NCBI RefSeq assembly: GCF_020386635.1
Contig: NZ_CP081942.1
Location: 5,146,001-5,210,000, forward strand
From: Pseudomonas sp. MM211
GTDB lineage: Bacteria; Pseudomonadota; Gammaproteobacteria; Pseudomonadales; Pseudomonadaceae
DNA: 64,000 nt
Direction of reading: 5' to 3'
The notes beneath the pieces are model-generated. The model searched no databases, had not been told where the DNA came from, and was given only the letters and a program-made list of their open reading frames with translations. This document shows positions 34,657-44,894 of this stretch, piece by piece. Both the position numbers and the translations under genes were made by a program. Each line of letters starts with the position of its first letter. The stretch's first letter is position 1.

Positions 34657-35661
34657 TTACCAGCCCACACCAAAGCCGACGGTGTAACGGGTCTCATCCT
34701 TGTCGCCTTCCGAACCGCTGACCTGATCCTTCGAGGCCTTCATGTTCAGGGATGCCCAGTCGGTGACCTTGTAACGCAGGCCCACTTCGGCATCCAGCGA
34801 GTAGTCGGCGGCACTGGCCAACGGCTTACCCACTTCACCGGTGCTGAACAGCTCGAACGTTTTGCCGATCAGGTAACGGTTGTAATCCCAGCGCATGCTG
34901 ATGGCGTAGAAGTTGTCTTTCTCGCCATTGGAATACTCGTAGTCGGTGCGGTTGAATAGACCGGCAACCGAGAGCGCGCCCAGCTCGTTGTCCCAGAACT
35001 GGTAACCCGGACCGGTACCGATGGTGCGCTGACGCTCCAGGTCTTCGATCTTGTCGCGCTTGTATTCCAACCGTCCCTGCCAGAACCACTGTTCGTCGAG
35101 GAAGCGATCCAGAGCGTACTCGGTGCCCCAGTTGTCGGTGCTGACCACGTCATTGCGCAGTTCGCGGTTGTAATCCACCGTGGCGTTGTGACGCCATTTG
35201 CCATGCCGCGCTTGGGTCTTCACATCGACGTCGTAGTCGTCGGTGTCGCTCTCGGCACGCTTGTAGTCCATGGCCACGTCGACGTTGCCTTTCCACATGA
35301 AGTCTTCGACGAAGGGCTTGGGCTTCATGATCTGCTTGATGCTAGCCAGCTCTACGGTCTTCGGCGCATCGCCGTTGGCCAAGGTGACCTTGCCAGAATC
35401 GGAAGCCTGCAGAGACTTAGCGCGCTCGCCGGTGATGTCGTTTTCCTTGACCAGCAACTCCTGTTCGCTGTCGAGGGTCGCGATCTTTTTCCAGTCCAGA
35501 GGAATGGAACCACCGTAATCCGTTTCCAGCAGCAGCTTGCCACCATCGAGAACCTTGATGGTTCCGGTCAGTCGGTCGCCGTTCTTCATCCAGACGGTAT
35601 CGGCCATAAGCGGCATCGCAGCCGCACTGAGGCTCAGGCACAACAGGGTTCGAGTAAACAT
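34657..35661 (-). CDS. DUF481 outer-membrane beta-barrel protein
   Basis: 334-residue secreted protein. The signal peptide is MFTRTLLCLSLSAAAMPLMA. The N-terminal mature domain DTVWMKNGDRLTGTIKVLDG resembles a small SH3-like module repeated once before residue 110. The rest is the DUF481 (YdiY-like) barrel of alternating strands ending in aromatic Trp (TRYTVGFGVGW), the usual outer-membrane assembly signal. Function unknown. It is convergent to the SDR gene, with a shared terminator between them. Confidence 0.85.
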   Translation of the reverse strand: MFTRTLLCLSLSAAAMPLMADTVWMKNGDRLTGTIKVLDGGKLLLETDYGGSIPLDWKKIATLDSEQELLVKENDITGERAKSLQASDSGKVTLANGDAPKTVELASIKQIMKPKPFVEDFMWKGNVDVAMDYKRAESDTDDYDVDVKTQARHGKWRHNATVDYNRELRNDVVSTDNWGTEYALDRFLDEQWFWQGRLEYKRDKIEDLERQRTIGTGPGYQFWDNELGALSVAGLFNRTDYEYSNGEKDNFYAISMRWDYNRYLIGKTFELFSTGEVGKPLASAADYSLDAEVGLRYKVTDWASLNMKASKDQVSGSEGDKDETRYTVGFGVGW

Positions 35662-35814
35662 AAGCGGACGCTACTGCTCCGGTTCGCGGTAAATCGGGCA
35701 TTATCCGCATACCCGTCATATGAGCAAGAAATGACCGACGGAATTCACGTGAGTTCACGGTTGGCCGTTGAAAATACCGTGCCAGCCGACTGGTCATGCC
35801 TTCAGGAGCCTGTC

Positions 35815-36183
35815 ATGGCCACAAGACAAGCGGATTACACCGCACCGATGACCGAGGCTGATCAACAAGCTCGACGTGATGCCTTGTACCTGGCGCTCGC
35901 TCAAGTACCGGCCGGCAGGGTGGTCACTTACGGCGAACTGGCCGCCATGGCAGGCCTCGGCCGCGCCGCACGCTGGGTGGGGCGCACGTTGAGCCAGTTG
36001 CCTGAAGGCACCGCCCTGCCATGGCACCGGGTGGTTGCCGCAGGTGGTCGTTTGAGCCTGTCGGCCGACGCGCCAAGCGGCGTTGAACAACGCGCCCGAT
36101 TGCGCGTCGAAGGGGTGCTATCCCACAATGGCCGGGTGGATATCCGGCGCCATGGCTGGCGACCCTTGGAGCATGAGGCCTGA
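35815..36183 (+). CDS. Alkyltransferase-like protein (ATL), MGMT family
   Basis: 122-residue DNA-repair protein of the alkylguanine-transferase family. The DNA-binding motif RVVTYGELAAMAGLGRAARW is near residues 34-53. The active-site motif is PWHRVV, with Trp replacing the alkyl-acceptor Cys of PCHRVV. Such ATL proteins bind O6-alkylguanine and hand the lesion to nucleotide excision repair instead of removing the alkyl group. CAGGAG is 5-6 bases before the ATG at 35815; the much longer open frame upstream is antisense to the DUF481 gene. Single gene. Confidence 0.88.
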   Translation: MATRQADYTAPMTEADQQARRDALYLALAQVPAGRVVTYGELAAMAGLGRAARWVGRTLSQLPEGTALPWHRVVAAGGRLSLSADAPSGVEQRARLRVEGVLSHNGRVDIRRHGWRPLEHEA

Positions 36184-36286
36184 CACCTTGATGTGACGAC
36201 GGCGTAGTTGGCTTGCACTGACCCGACCCTAGCCCCTAGAGTGCGCCATTTGTTCATGTCTTCTCCCTCCAGGCCGACCCCGTTCA

Positions 36287-37831
36287 ATGCATCGTAAAAG
36301 CTGGCGCGACGCAATCGCCGCCTATTCCAGTCCTTCGACACTGGTTCTCCTGCTGCTCGGGTTCGCCGCTGGCCTGCCTTATATGCTGGTGTTTTCCACC
36401 CTTTCCGTGTGGCTGCGCGAAGCGGGCGTGGCACGCGAAACCATCGGTTTCGCCAGCCTTATCGGCCTGGCTTATGCGTTCAAATGGGTATGGTCACCGC
36501 TGCTCGACCAGTGGCGCCTGCCGCTACTCGGCAAGCTCGGCAGACGGCGATCCTGGTTGGTTCTGTCGCAGATTCTGATCGCCATCGGCCTGGGCGGCAT
36601 GGCGCTGTGCGACCCCCATACGCATCTGACCTGGCTGATCGCTCTAGCCGTACTGGTCGCATTCGCCTCGGCGACCCAGGACATCGCCGTCGATGCCTAT
36701 CGACTGGAGATCGTCGACGACTCTCGCCAGGCCGCCCTGGCTGCCAGCTACATGGCCGGCTACCGGGTCGCCGCGCTACTGGCCACTGCCGGCGCATTGT
36801 ATGTGGCCGAAGGGCTGGGCTCCACGACCCTGCTCTATCAACACGCGGCCTGGGCCGGCACCTACCTGCTGTTCGCCCTGCTGATGTTGCCCGGTTTGCT
36901 GACCAGCCTATGGATGAAGGAACCCGAGGTTTCGCTGAAGACCCAACTGGCTGCCGCCAAATATGGTTTCAGCCACCAGATCGCCTCGGTTCTAGTGCTG
37001 ATTGTGTTGCTGGTATCGGTACCGGCCATGTTCACCCAGTTGTACAACACCGACTTCCCCAGCTTGGTCACCGGCGAAGCCACCCTGCTGGATCTGCTGC
37101 TCGAAGACCGCGCCTTCCTGCGCGCGATTCTCTACACCATCCTCACGGCCCTGTGCCTGTCCACATTCGGCCGCCGCGGCCTGGCTCCCGTGCTGACCCC
37201 GGTCAACGACTTCATCCTGCGCTATCGCTGGCAGGCCTTTCTGCTGCTCGGGCTGATCGCGACCTATCGCATGTCTGACACGGTGATGGGCGTAATGGCC
37301 AACGTGTTTTACATCGATCAGGGCTTCACCAAGGATCAGATCGCCAGCGTCAGCAAGCTCTTCGGGCTAGTCCTGACCCTAGTCGGCGCCGGTGCTGGCG
37401 GGCTGCTGATCGTGCGCTTCGGCATCATGCCGATCCTGTTCATCGGCGGCGTGGCGTCGGCGGCGACCAATCTACTGTTCCTGATGCTCGCTGGTATGGG
37501 CGCGGATCTGCAGATGCTGATCTTCACCATCTCCGCCGACAACTTCAGTTCAGGGATGGCTACTGCAGCCTTCGTCGCCTACCTGTCGAGCCTTACCAAC
37601 CTGAAGTTCTCGGCCACCCAGTACGCCCTGCTCAGCTCGATCATGCTGCTGCTGCCACGGCTGATTGGCGGCTACTCGGGCGTGCTGGTGGAAAAGTACG
37701 GTTACGCCGACTTCTTCCTGATTACCGCACTGATGGGTATTCCAACTCTGATCCTGATCGCTGTGCAGTGGCGCCGCCAGGGCGACGGCCCCATGGCGTT
37801 GAGCAACGAGCCGGACAAGCCCGAAGCCTGA
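36287..37831 (+). CDS. ampG: AmpG family muropeptide permease
   Basis: 514-residue inner-membrane transporter of the AmpG family, which imports GlcNAc-anhydromuropeptides for wall recycling and AmpC induction. It starts with the helix STLVLLLLGFAAGLPYMLVF and the AmpG/MFS segment AYAFKWVWSPLLDQ near residues 63-76. Other family traits are FASATQDIAVDAYRLEI near 124-140 and TYRMSDTVMGVMANVFYIDQ near 325-344. About 12-14 helices are present. The location before mscS and yajQ matches ampG of P. aeruginosa, which is longer (594 residues). A bidirectional terminator and an IS follow it. Confidence 0.9.
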   Translation: MHRKSWRDAIAAYSSPSTLVLLLLGFAAGLPYMLVFSTLSVWLREAGVARETIGFASLIGLAYAFKWVWSPLLDQWRLPLLGKLGRRRSWLVLSQILIAIGLGGMALCDPHTHLTWLIALAVLVAFASATQDIAVDAYRLEIVDDSRQAALAASYMAGYRVAALLATAGALYVAEGLGSTTLLYQHAAWAGTYLLFALLMLPGLLTSLWMKEPEVSLKTQLAAAKYGFSHQIASVLVLIVLLVSVPAMFTQLYNTDFPSLVTGEATLLDLLLEDRAFLRAILYTILTALCLSTFGRRGLAPVLTPVNDFILRYRWQAFLLLGLIATYRMSDTVMGVMANVFYIDQGFTKDQIASVSKLFGLVLTLVGAGAGGLLIVRFGIMPILFIGGVASAATNLLFLMLAGMGADLQMLIFTISADNFSSGMATAAFVAYLSSLTNLKFSATQYALLSSIMLLLPRLIGGYSGVLVEKYGYADFFLITALMGIPTLILIAVQWRRQGDGPMALSNEPDKPEA

Positions 37832-37842
37832 TTTCGGCGCAC

Positions 37843-37870
37843 AAAAAAGCCGACAACTGTCGGCTTTTTT
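37843..37870. terminator. ampG bidirectional intrinsic terminator
   Basis: AAAAAAGCCGACA (37843-37855) and TGTCGGCTTTTTT (37858-37870) are perfect arms with T6 on either strand, 11 bp past the ampG stop. The IS begins 8 bp later, so the terminator of the neighbouring mscS gene on the other strand is now 1.3 kb away. Confidence 0.95.
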
Positions 37871-37878
37871 GTTTCTGG

Positions 37879-37905
37879 TGTCCCGTCCTGAATAAGGTTT
37901 ACACC
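37879..37905 (+). repeat. IS left inverted repeat
   Basis: Starts TGTCCCGTCCTGAATAAGG and ends TTTACACC. It pairs with 39173-39199 with four mismatches. The orfA promoter should overlap it. Confidence 0.92.
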
Positions 37906-37932
37906 TTCTGACTTCTTTTTCAGGAGAGCCTT

Positions 37933-38331
37933 ATGGCTGAAGGTGTACGGCGCAGTCAGCGAGATTACTCGCTGGCTTTTAAATTGGCGGTTGTCGATCA
38001 GGTCGAAAAAGGCGAACTTAGCTACAAAGAAGCCCAGGATCGCTATGGGATTCAAGGTCGATCAACCGTATTGGTTTGGTTGCGTAAGCACGGTCGCCAA
38101 GATTGGAGCCAAGGCGCTTCCATTCGAGCCGAGAGGAGTCGCGTCATGACCGCCCCCAAGCCGCCGACGCCAGAGCAGCGCATCAAAGAGCTCGAGCAGC
38201 AGCTCGAAGTGGCGACACAGAAAGCCCATTTCTTCGAGGCTGTAGTGGATGTTCTGAAGACCGACTACGGTGTGTCGATCGTAAAAAAGCGACCCGGCAA
38301 GTCCTCACACAAAGGCAAGTCGAAGGGCTGA
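37933..38331 (+). CDS. IS3-family transposase OrfA
   Basis: 132-residue DNA-binding protein of the element. The helix-turn-helix is near residues 10-55 (YSLAFKLAVVDQVEKGELSY, AQDRYGIQGRSTVLVWLRKH). A leucine-zipper-like coiled coil lies at about 78-100 (EQRIKELEQQLEVATQKAHF). The C-terminus crosses the A6G slip site and ends SKG in the zero frame. CAGGAG precedes the ATG. In this family OrfA also regulates, while the OrfAB fusion made by -1 slippage is the transposase. Confidence 0.93.
   Translation: MAEGVRRSQRDYSLAFKLAVVDQVEKGELSYKEAQDRYGIQGRSTVLVWLRKHGRQDWSQGASIRAERSRVMTAPKPPTPEQRIKELEQQLEVATQKAHFFEAVVDVLKTDYGVSIVKKRPGKSSHKGKSKG
38283..38289 (+). promoter_or_regulatory. Programmed -1 frameshift site A_AAA_AAG
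   Basis: In the orfA frame the codons read GTA AAA AAG, giving the canonical slippery heptamer A AAA AAG. Slipping back one base joins orfA to the orfB frame, with the next codons GCG ACC CGG. This is the standard fusion mechanism of IS3 elements. Confidence 0.92.
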
Positions 38332-39152
38332 GTATCGGTAGGGCTTGCCAGTTCATGGGAATCAGTCGTCAGGCCTATTACAAGCGCAACCGAGCGATTG
38401 ACGGCAGGACGGATGAGTCGGGAAGCGTTGCACGGTACGTTAGCCAGATCCGAATGCGCCTGCCGCGAGTGGGCACCCGCAAACTGCATTACCTCCTGCA
38501 CCAACAACCGAGCCCTGAGCTGAAGGTTGGTCGTGATCGTCTCTTCAGTATCTTGGCCGAGCATCGTCTACTGGTGCAGCCCAAGCGTGCGTATTACAAG
38601 ACCACGAACAGCTTTCACCGGTTTCGTCGGCATCCCAACCTGCTCAAGGACGGGCCTGGGCAGGTGATTGCAACCGCGCCCGAGAATGTCTGGGTTGCTG
38701 ACATCACCTACCTTCCCGGCCAGAGTGACCCACTGTACTTGAGCCTGGTCACAGACGCTTTCTCGCGCAAGATAGTGGGCCATCACGTCCATCAGGGGCT
38801 GCACGCAGACTCCGTTGCCAAAGCCTTCAGGGCGGCGCTGCGCAAGCGCCGAAAAAACGCCCCACTTGTGCATCACTCAGATCGGGGGATCCAGTACTGC
38901 TCAGCACTTTACCAAGGGCTACACGAGCGCTATGGGGTGCGCTGCTCGATGACGGATGGCTATGACTGCTACCAGAACGCACTGGCTGAGCGAGTCAATG
39001 GGATTTTGAAGGCGGAGCTTTTACCTGCGCGCTTTGAGAGCTTCGAGCAGGCACGGCAATTAGTGGATGAGGCGGTGCGGATTTATAACACCGAGCGACC
39101 TCACTTAGCGCTTAAATACAAAACGCCCGATGCAGTGCATCGGGCGTTTTGA
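38289..39152 (+). CDS. IS3-family transposase OrfB (catalytic part, expressed by frameshift)
   Basis: About 287 residues read in the -1 frame after the A6G site. The HTH_21-like start is CQFMGISRQAYYKRNR. The retroviral-type integrase core has the DDE residues in VADITYLPG, VHHSDRGIQYCS and ALAERVNGILKAEL, the last two spaced about 35 residues apart. It ends YNTERPHLALKYKTPDAVHR, the family C-terminal motif. No stop or frame damage is present, so it should be active. Its 3' end is overlapped by a terminator hairpin. Confidence 0.93.
   Translation, partial: ATRQVLTQRQVEGLSIGRACQFMGISRQAYYKRNRAIDGRTDESGSVARYVSQIRMRLPRVGTRKLHYLLHQQPSPELKVGRDRLFSILAEHRLLVQPKRAYYKTTNSFHRFRRHPNLLKDGPGQVIATAPENVWVADITYLPGQSDPLYLSLVTDAFSRKIVGHHVHQGLHADSVAKAFRAALRKRRKNAPLVHHSDRGIQYCSALYQGLHERYGVRCSMTDGYDCYQNALAERVNGILKAELLPARFESFEQARQLVDEAVRIYNTERPHLALKYKTPDAVHRAF
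39121..39150 (+). terminator. Palindromic terminator overlapping the end of orfB
   Basis: AAACGCCCGATGCA and TGCATCGGGCGTTT are perfect arms around a single central G (39121-39149), with T4 after. The hairpin lies in the last codons of orfB and is thus both coding and terminating. Confidence 0.85.
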
Positions 39153-39172
39153 TCTCACAATCTAGCTGATAC

Positions 39173-39199
39173 GGTGTAAACCTATTTCAGGACTAGACA
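39173..39199 (-). repeat. IS right inverted repeat
   Basis: Its complement begins TGTCTAGTCCTGAAATAGG and ends TTTACACC, matching the left end at 23 of 27 positions. It is followed by the TGG target duplication. Confidence 0.92.
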
Positions 39200-39216
39200 T
39201 GGCAGAGGCGCTGGTA

Positions 39217-40053
39217 TCAGCCAGCCTTGCCCTGTTGCACCATCTGAATCATCCGCGGTGCCTGCGCCAACTCGACGCCCTCGGCACGTAGCCGATCACG
39301 GACGCTTTCGTTGAGCATAAAGATCACCGGCCAGTAATCACCGGCCGAGGCCCACATGCGCAGCGACAGGTTGATCGAGGTCTCGCCCAGGTTGGACACC
39401 ACCACGACCGGCGCCGGATCCTGATGCACGCGCGCGTCCTTGGACAACTCCAGCAGCACTTCCCGGGCCTTCGACAGGTCAGCGTCATAATCGAGTTTCA
39501 CGTCGTACAGCACCTGACGGGTCGTCTGCCGCGAGTGATTGGTGATGATGCCGTTGGACAGGGTGCCGTTGGGCACGATCACCACCTTGTTGTCGCCAGT
39601 CCGTAGCACGGTGTGAAAGATCTGGATGTAGTCGACCGAGCCTGAAACACCCTGGGCTTCGATGAAGTCACCGGCCTTGAACGGGCGGAACAGCATGATC
39701 AGTACTCCGCCAGCGAAGTTCGCCAGGCTACCCTGCAGCGCCAGGCCGATGGCCAGACCAGCAGCACCGATCACGGCGATGAACGAGGTGGTTTCCACGC
39801 CGATCATCGAGGCCACGCTGATGATCAACAGCACTTTCAGCACGATGCTCGCCAGGCTGCCGATGAAGCTGCTCAGGGCACGGTCGACCTTGCGGCCATC
39901 CATCAACGCGCTGACCTTGGTAGTCACCTTGCTAATCAGCCACCAGCCGATCAACAAGGTGAAAAGGGCCAGGGTCAGCTTGCCGCTGTACTGCAGCAAA
40001 ACCGGGATCCAGGCCTGCGACATGACGACCAACTGGTCGACGCTCATATCCAT
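39217..40053 (-). CDS. mscS: Small-conductance mechanosensitive channel, MscS family
   Basis: 278-residue inner-membrane channel that opens on osmotic downshock. Three helices lie in residues 15-120. The pore helix TM3 is AAGLAIGLALQGSLANFAGG near residues 95-114, with the Gly/Ala packing pattern of MscS. The beta domain then has FRPFKAGDFIEAQGVSGSV near 121-139 and IVPNGTLSNGIITNHSRQTT near 159-178. The length is close to E. coli MscS (286). Its stop codon lies 17 bp from the IS, so the coding region is intact. Its former downstream terminator is displaced. Confidence 0.93.
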   Translation of the reverse strand: MDMSVDQLVVMSQAWIPVLLQYSGKLTLALFTLLIGWWLISKVTTKVSALMDGRKVDRALSSFIGSLASIVLKVLLIISVASMIGVETTSFIAVIGAAGLAIGLALQGSLANFAGGVLIMLFRPFKAGDFIEAQGVSGSVDYIQIFHTVLRTGDNKVVIVPNGTLSNGIITNHSRQTTRQVLYDVKLDYDADLSKAREVLLELSKDARVHQDPAPVVVVSNLGETSINLSLRMWASAGDYWPVIFMLNESVRDRLRAEGVELAQAPRMIQMVQQGKAG

Positions 40054-40081
40054 CTGGCACTCCTTCTAGGGCTTGAAACGA

Positions 40082-40112
40082 AAACGCCATGGCCGCACTG
40101 GCCATGGCGTTT
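40082..40112 (-). terminator. yajQ terminator
   Basis: AAACGCCATGGCC (40082-40094) and GGCCATGGCGTTT (40100-40112) form a perfect 13-bp stem with a 5-base loop. On the minus strand T4 and then CGTTT follow. It lies between yajQ and mscS. Confidence 0.88.
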
Positions 40113-40192
40113 GCGAGCGCGTTACAGAATGTGCGACGTCGTTGCCACAACCAGGTTCAATAATCCTAGCCGCGGAAAACACGCGTATCCCA

Positions 40193-40672
40193 TCAATCGC
40201 GGAAGTTGTTGTACTGCAGGGGCATCTCGAAATTCTTGCTGCGCAGAGAGGTGATGCACTCTTGCAGATCATCACGCTTCTTGCCGGTAACCCGAACCTG
40301 CTCGCCCTGAATGGCGGCTTGCACCTTGAGCTTGGCGTCCTTGATGTGCGCGACGATCTTCTTCGCCAGCTCCTTGTCGATACCTTCGCGGAACTCGACG
40401 TCCTGCTTGACCACCTTGCCGGAGGCATAGGCATCCTTGGTCTCCATGCACTGGCCATCGATTTTGCGCTTGATCAGGCAGGAACGAATGATTTCGAGCA
40501 TCTGCTCGAGCATGAAATCGGCCTCGGCGGTCAGCGTGACGGCCTTGTCCTTGATCTCGAAACTGCATTTACCGCGCAGATCGAAGCGCCGCTCCAGCTC
40601 CTTGGCCGCGTTGTCCAGGGCGTTGGTGAGTTCGTGTTTGTCCAGCTCCGACACCACGTCGAACGAGGGCAT
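40193..40672 (-). CDS. yajQ: YajQ family cyclic di-GMP-binding protein
   Basis: 159-residue nucleotide-binding protein of the YajQ family. It starts [20 protein letters not shown] and has two ferredoxin-like repeats. It ends with the conserved [20 protein letters not shown] and FRD tail. Members from Xanthomonas and Pseudomonas bind cyclic di-GMP and act with transcription factors. The gene faces the operon headed by a response regulator with a degenerate GGDEF domain, a setting that fits second-messenger signalling. Single gene with its own terminator. Confidence 0.95.
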   Translation of the reverse strand: MPSFDVVSELDKHELTNALDNAAKELERRFDLRGKCSFEIKDKAVTLTAEADFMLEQMLEIIRSCLIKRKIDGQCMETKDAYASGKVVKQDVEFREGIDKELAKKIVAHIKDAKLKVQAAIQGEQVRVTGKKRDDLQECITSLRSKNFEMPLQYNNFRD

Positions 40673-40844
40673 GAAATTGCTCCTGATAAAAGGCGCGATC
40701 CTGATAGGGCTGTCATTCTCGATCTACTGCATATAGGCCCGACTACGCTAACCTTACAGCTGTTGTTTAAGCTGATGATCGCGTCTTGCTGGGCGCCAGT
40801 TCGCGAGATCGTGAATTAAGTTCTCCGGAAACCGCGCGGATGGC

Positions 40845-40875
40845 TTGACGATATAATTGGCACGATCATTATATC
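40845..40875 (+). promoter_or_regulatory. Promoter of the response-regulator operon, overlapped by an inverted repeat
   Basis: TTGACG (40845-40850) and TTATAT (40869-40874) with an 18-bp spacer look like a sigma-70 promoter. GATATAAT (40850-40857) and ATTATATC (40868-40875) form a perfect 8-10-8 inverted repeat covering the spacer and -10 box. This is a likely operator for an unknown regulator. Confidence 0.55.
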
Positions 40876-40953
40876 CGCTCTGATACAGAGCGTTCGGCGT
40901 TGTATTGGTTACTCACCCCTCCTCGACCCGTTTTCTTGCCAGCGAGTACCATC

Positions 40954-42824
<1,871 letters not shown>

Positions 42825-42870
42825 GTCACGCGCTAACCTGCCCCCTCACCTGCCGACACGACAAACCCCA

Positions 42871-44874
42871 ATGCGCCTGCGCCACCGCCTGAAGAATCTA
42901 CCCGTTGGCCGTAAACTGCTCGCCGCCCTGCTGGTGCTACTGGCGGCAGTGCTGGTGGTGGCCAACATGACCTTCATCAGCGCCGCCTACTGGATCTCCC
43001 AGGAGAGCGTCGCCCCCCAGGCCCTGCAGACCCTCAGCCGGCTGATCGCCAGCCCCGCCCTGAGCCACGAAGCGCTGAGCTCACGGCAGGCCGCGGGCGA
43101 TCTGCTGAAACGCCTGGACGGCTATGCGCCACTGCGCGCCGCAGTGATCTATGACGCCAACGGCGACAGCCTGGCGCAGCTGCAACGCGGCGAAAAACTG
43201 CAGTTGCCGTCGCGGGTCGACGACCTCGACAACTGGCGCCTGGGCGAATTTCGCGCCAATCAGTTGGTTCAGTTGCCACAGGCCGATGCGCCACCAGGCT
43301 ACCTGCTGCTGGTTGCCTCCAGCGAGCTCCCCGGCGCCTTCTACACGGGCACCGTCACCGCCAGCCTGGTGATCCTTGGCTTCAGCTTGGTGTTGTGGCT
43401 GCTGGTGGCGCGGCAGATTCGCCGGCTGGTTACCAGCCCGATCAAGCGTCTGGAAGAGCTGACCCGTCAGGTCACCCGCGAAGAGAACTATTCGCTGCGG
43501 GCGCGGCGCGGCAACCAGGATGAAATCGGCAGCCTGGCCGAAGCCTTCAACACCATGCTGACGCGCATCGAGGCCCGCGAGCAGCAGCTCAAGCGCGCCC
43601 GTGACGATTCCGAAGAGGCCTACACCCAGGCCCAGGGTCTGGCCGAAGAAACCCGCCTGTCGAACCGCAAGCTGGAACTCGAGGTGCAGGTACGCAGCAA
43701 GATCGAGAAGAAACTCACCGGCTTCCAGAACTACCTCAACAGCATCATCGACTCCATGCCCTCGGCGCTGATCGCCCTCGACGAACAGCTCTACGTGGCG
43801 CAATGGAACCAGGAGGCCAGCGCCCTCTCCGGCACCTCGCTGGACGAGGCGGTGAACCAGCCGGTGTTTCTCGCCTTCCCGCTGCTCAAACCCTACCTGT
43901 CCAAACTCAAACGCACCGCCGAACAGCATCGGGTGGAGAAGATCGAACGGGTCACCTGGATTCGCGACGACGAGCCCCATCACTACGCCCTGACCTTCTA
44001 TCCACTGATCGGCAGCATTGGCCGTGGCGTGGTGATCCGCATCGACGACATCACCCAGCGCCTCAACCTCGAGGAGGTCATGGTGCAGTCGGAAAAAATG
44101 CTCTCCGTTGGCGGCTTGGCCGCTGGCATGGCCCACGAGATCAACAACCCGCTGGGCGCCATCCTGCACAACGTGCAGAACATCCGTCGACGCCTGTCGC
44201 CCGAGCTGCCGCGCAATCAGGAGCAGGCCGAAGTGGCCGGGGTCAGCCTGCCGGCCATCGATCAGTACCTGACGGCGCGGGAGATTCCCATGCTGCTCGA
44301 CGGCATCCAGCAGGCCGGCACGAGGGCCTCGAAGATCGTCACCCACATGCTCAGCTTCAGCCGCCTCAGCAACCGCCAGCTGGCGCCCTGCCAGTTGCCG
44401 GCGCTGATCGACCAGGCCGTGGAGATCGCCAGCAACGACTTCGACCTGACCGAAAGCTTCGACTTCAAGAGCCTGCTGATCCAGCGCGAATTCGACCCGG
44501 CACTGGGGCCTATTCCCGGCATCGGCAACGAGTTGGAACAGGTGCTGCTCAACCTGCTGAAGAACGCCGCGCAAGCCATCCACCTGCGCGATGACGAAAG
44601 CGTCCCGGGCAAGATCATCCTGCGTACACACCTGGCGCCACCATGGGCGGAAGTGCAGGTGGAAGACAACGGGGTGGGCATCCCCGAGGCCGTGCGCAAG
44701 CGCATATTCGAGCCGTTCTTCACCACCAAGGAAGTCGGCCAGGGCACGGGGCTTGGGCTTTCAGTCTCGTACTTCATCGTCACCAACAATCACAAGGGCC
44801 AGATGGAAGTGCACTCACGCACCGGCCAGGGCACTTGCTTCACCCTGCGCCTGCCCATCGGCATGAGTAGCTGA
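42871..44874 (+). CDS. Membrane sensor histidine kinase (HAMP-PAS-HisKA-HATPase)
   Basis: 667-residue kinase. The first helix is at about residues 15-37, followed by a periplasmic domain and a second helix at about 158-180 (SLVILGFSLVLWLLVA). HAMP follows at about 183-237 (NTMLTRIEAREQQLKRAR), then a coiled coil, and PAS at about 285-395. The HisKA H-box is AAGMAHEINNPLGAILHNVQ near 420-440. The ATPase domain has LLNLLKNAAQAI (N), VEDNGVGIPEAV (G1) and FEPFFTTKEVGQGTGLGLSV (F/G2). No receiver domain is present, so its partner may be the regulator encoded two genes upstream. The corresponding PAO1 kinase is, from memory, PA4398. The signal is unknown. Confidence 0.92.
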   Translation: MRLRHRLKNLPVGRKLLAALLVLLAAVLVVANMTFISAAYWISQESVAPQALQTLSRLIASPALSHEALSSRQAAGDLLKRLDGYAPLRAAVIYDANGDSLAQLQRGEKLQLPSRVDDLDNWRLGEFRANQLVQLPQADAPPGYLLLVASSELPGAFYTGTVTASLVILGFSLVLWLLVARQIRRLVTSPIKRLEELTRQVTREENYSLRARRGNQDEIGSLAEAFNTMLTRIEAREQQLKRARDDSEEAYTQAQGLAEETRLSNRKLELEVQVRSKIEKKLTGFQNYLNSIIDSMPSALIALDEQLYVAQWNQEASALSGTSLDEAVNQPVFLAFPLLKPYLSKLKRTAEQHRVEKIERVTWIRDDEPHHYALTFYPLIGSIGRGVVIRIDDITQRLNLEEVMVQSEKMLSVGGLAAGMAHEINNPLGAILHNVQNIRRRLSPELPRNQEQAEVAGVSLPAIDQYLTAREIPMLLDGIQQAGTRASKIVTHMLSFSRLSNRQLAPCQLPALIDQAVEIASNDFDLTESFDFKSLLIQREFDPALGPIPGIGNELEQVLLNLLKNAAQAIHLRDDESVPGKIILRTHLAPPWAEVQVEDNGVGIPEAVRKRIFEPFFTTKEVGQGTGLGLSVSYFIVTNNHKGQMEVHSRTGQGTCFTLRLPIGMSS

Positions 44875-44894
44875 ACCCTCGCCACGGAGACCCC

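Larger units (their letters stand above)
37879..39199 (+). mobile_element. IS3-family insertion sequence, complete
   Basis: 1321-bp element. The 27-bp terminal inverted repeats at 37879-37905 and 39173-39199 match at 23 of 27 positions (both contain GTCCTGAA and AGGTTTACACC) and end TG...CA. A 3-bp direct repeat TGG flanks it (37876-37878 and 39200-39202), so it is a simple transposition product. Two overlapping frames, orfA and orfB, are joined by an A6G frameshift site. All parts needed for movement look intact. The 3-bp duplication and frameshift design fit the IS150-like branch of IS3; the exact name is not known to me. Confidence 0.96.
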
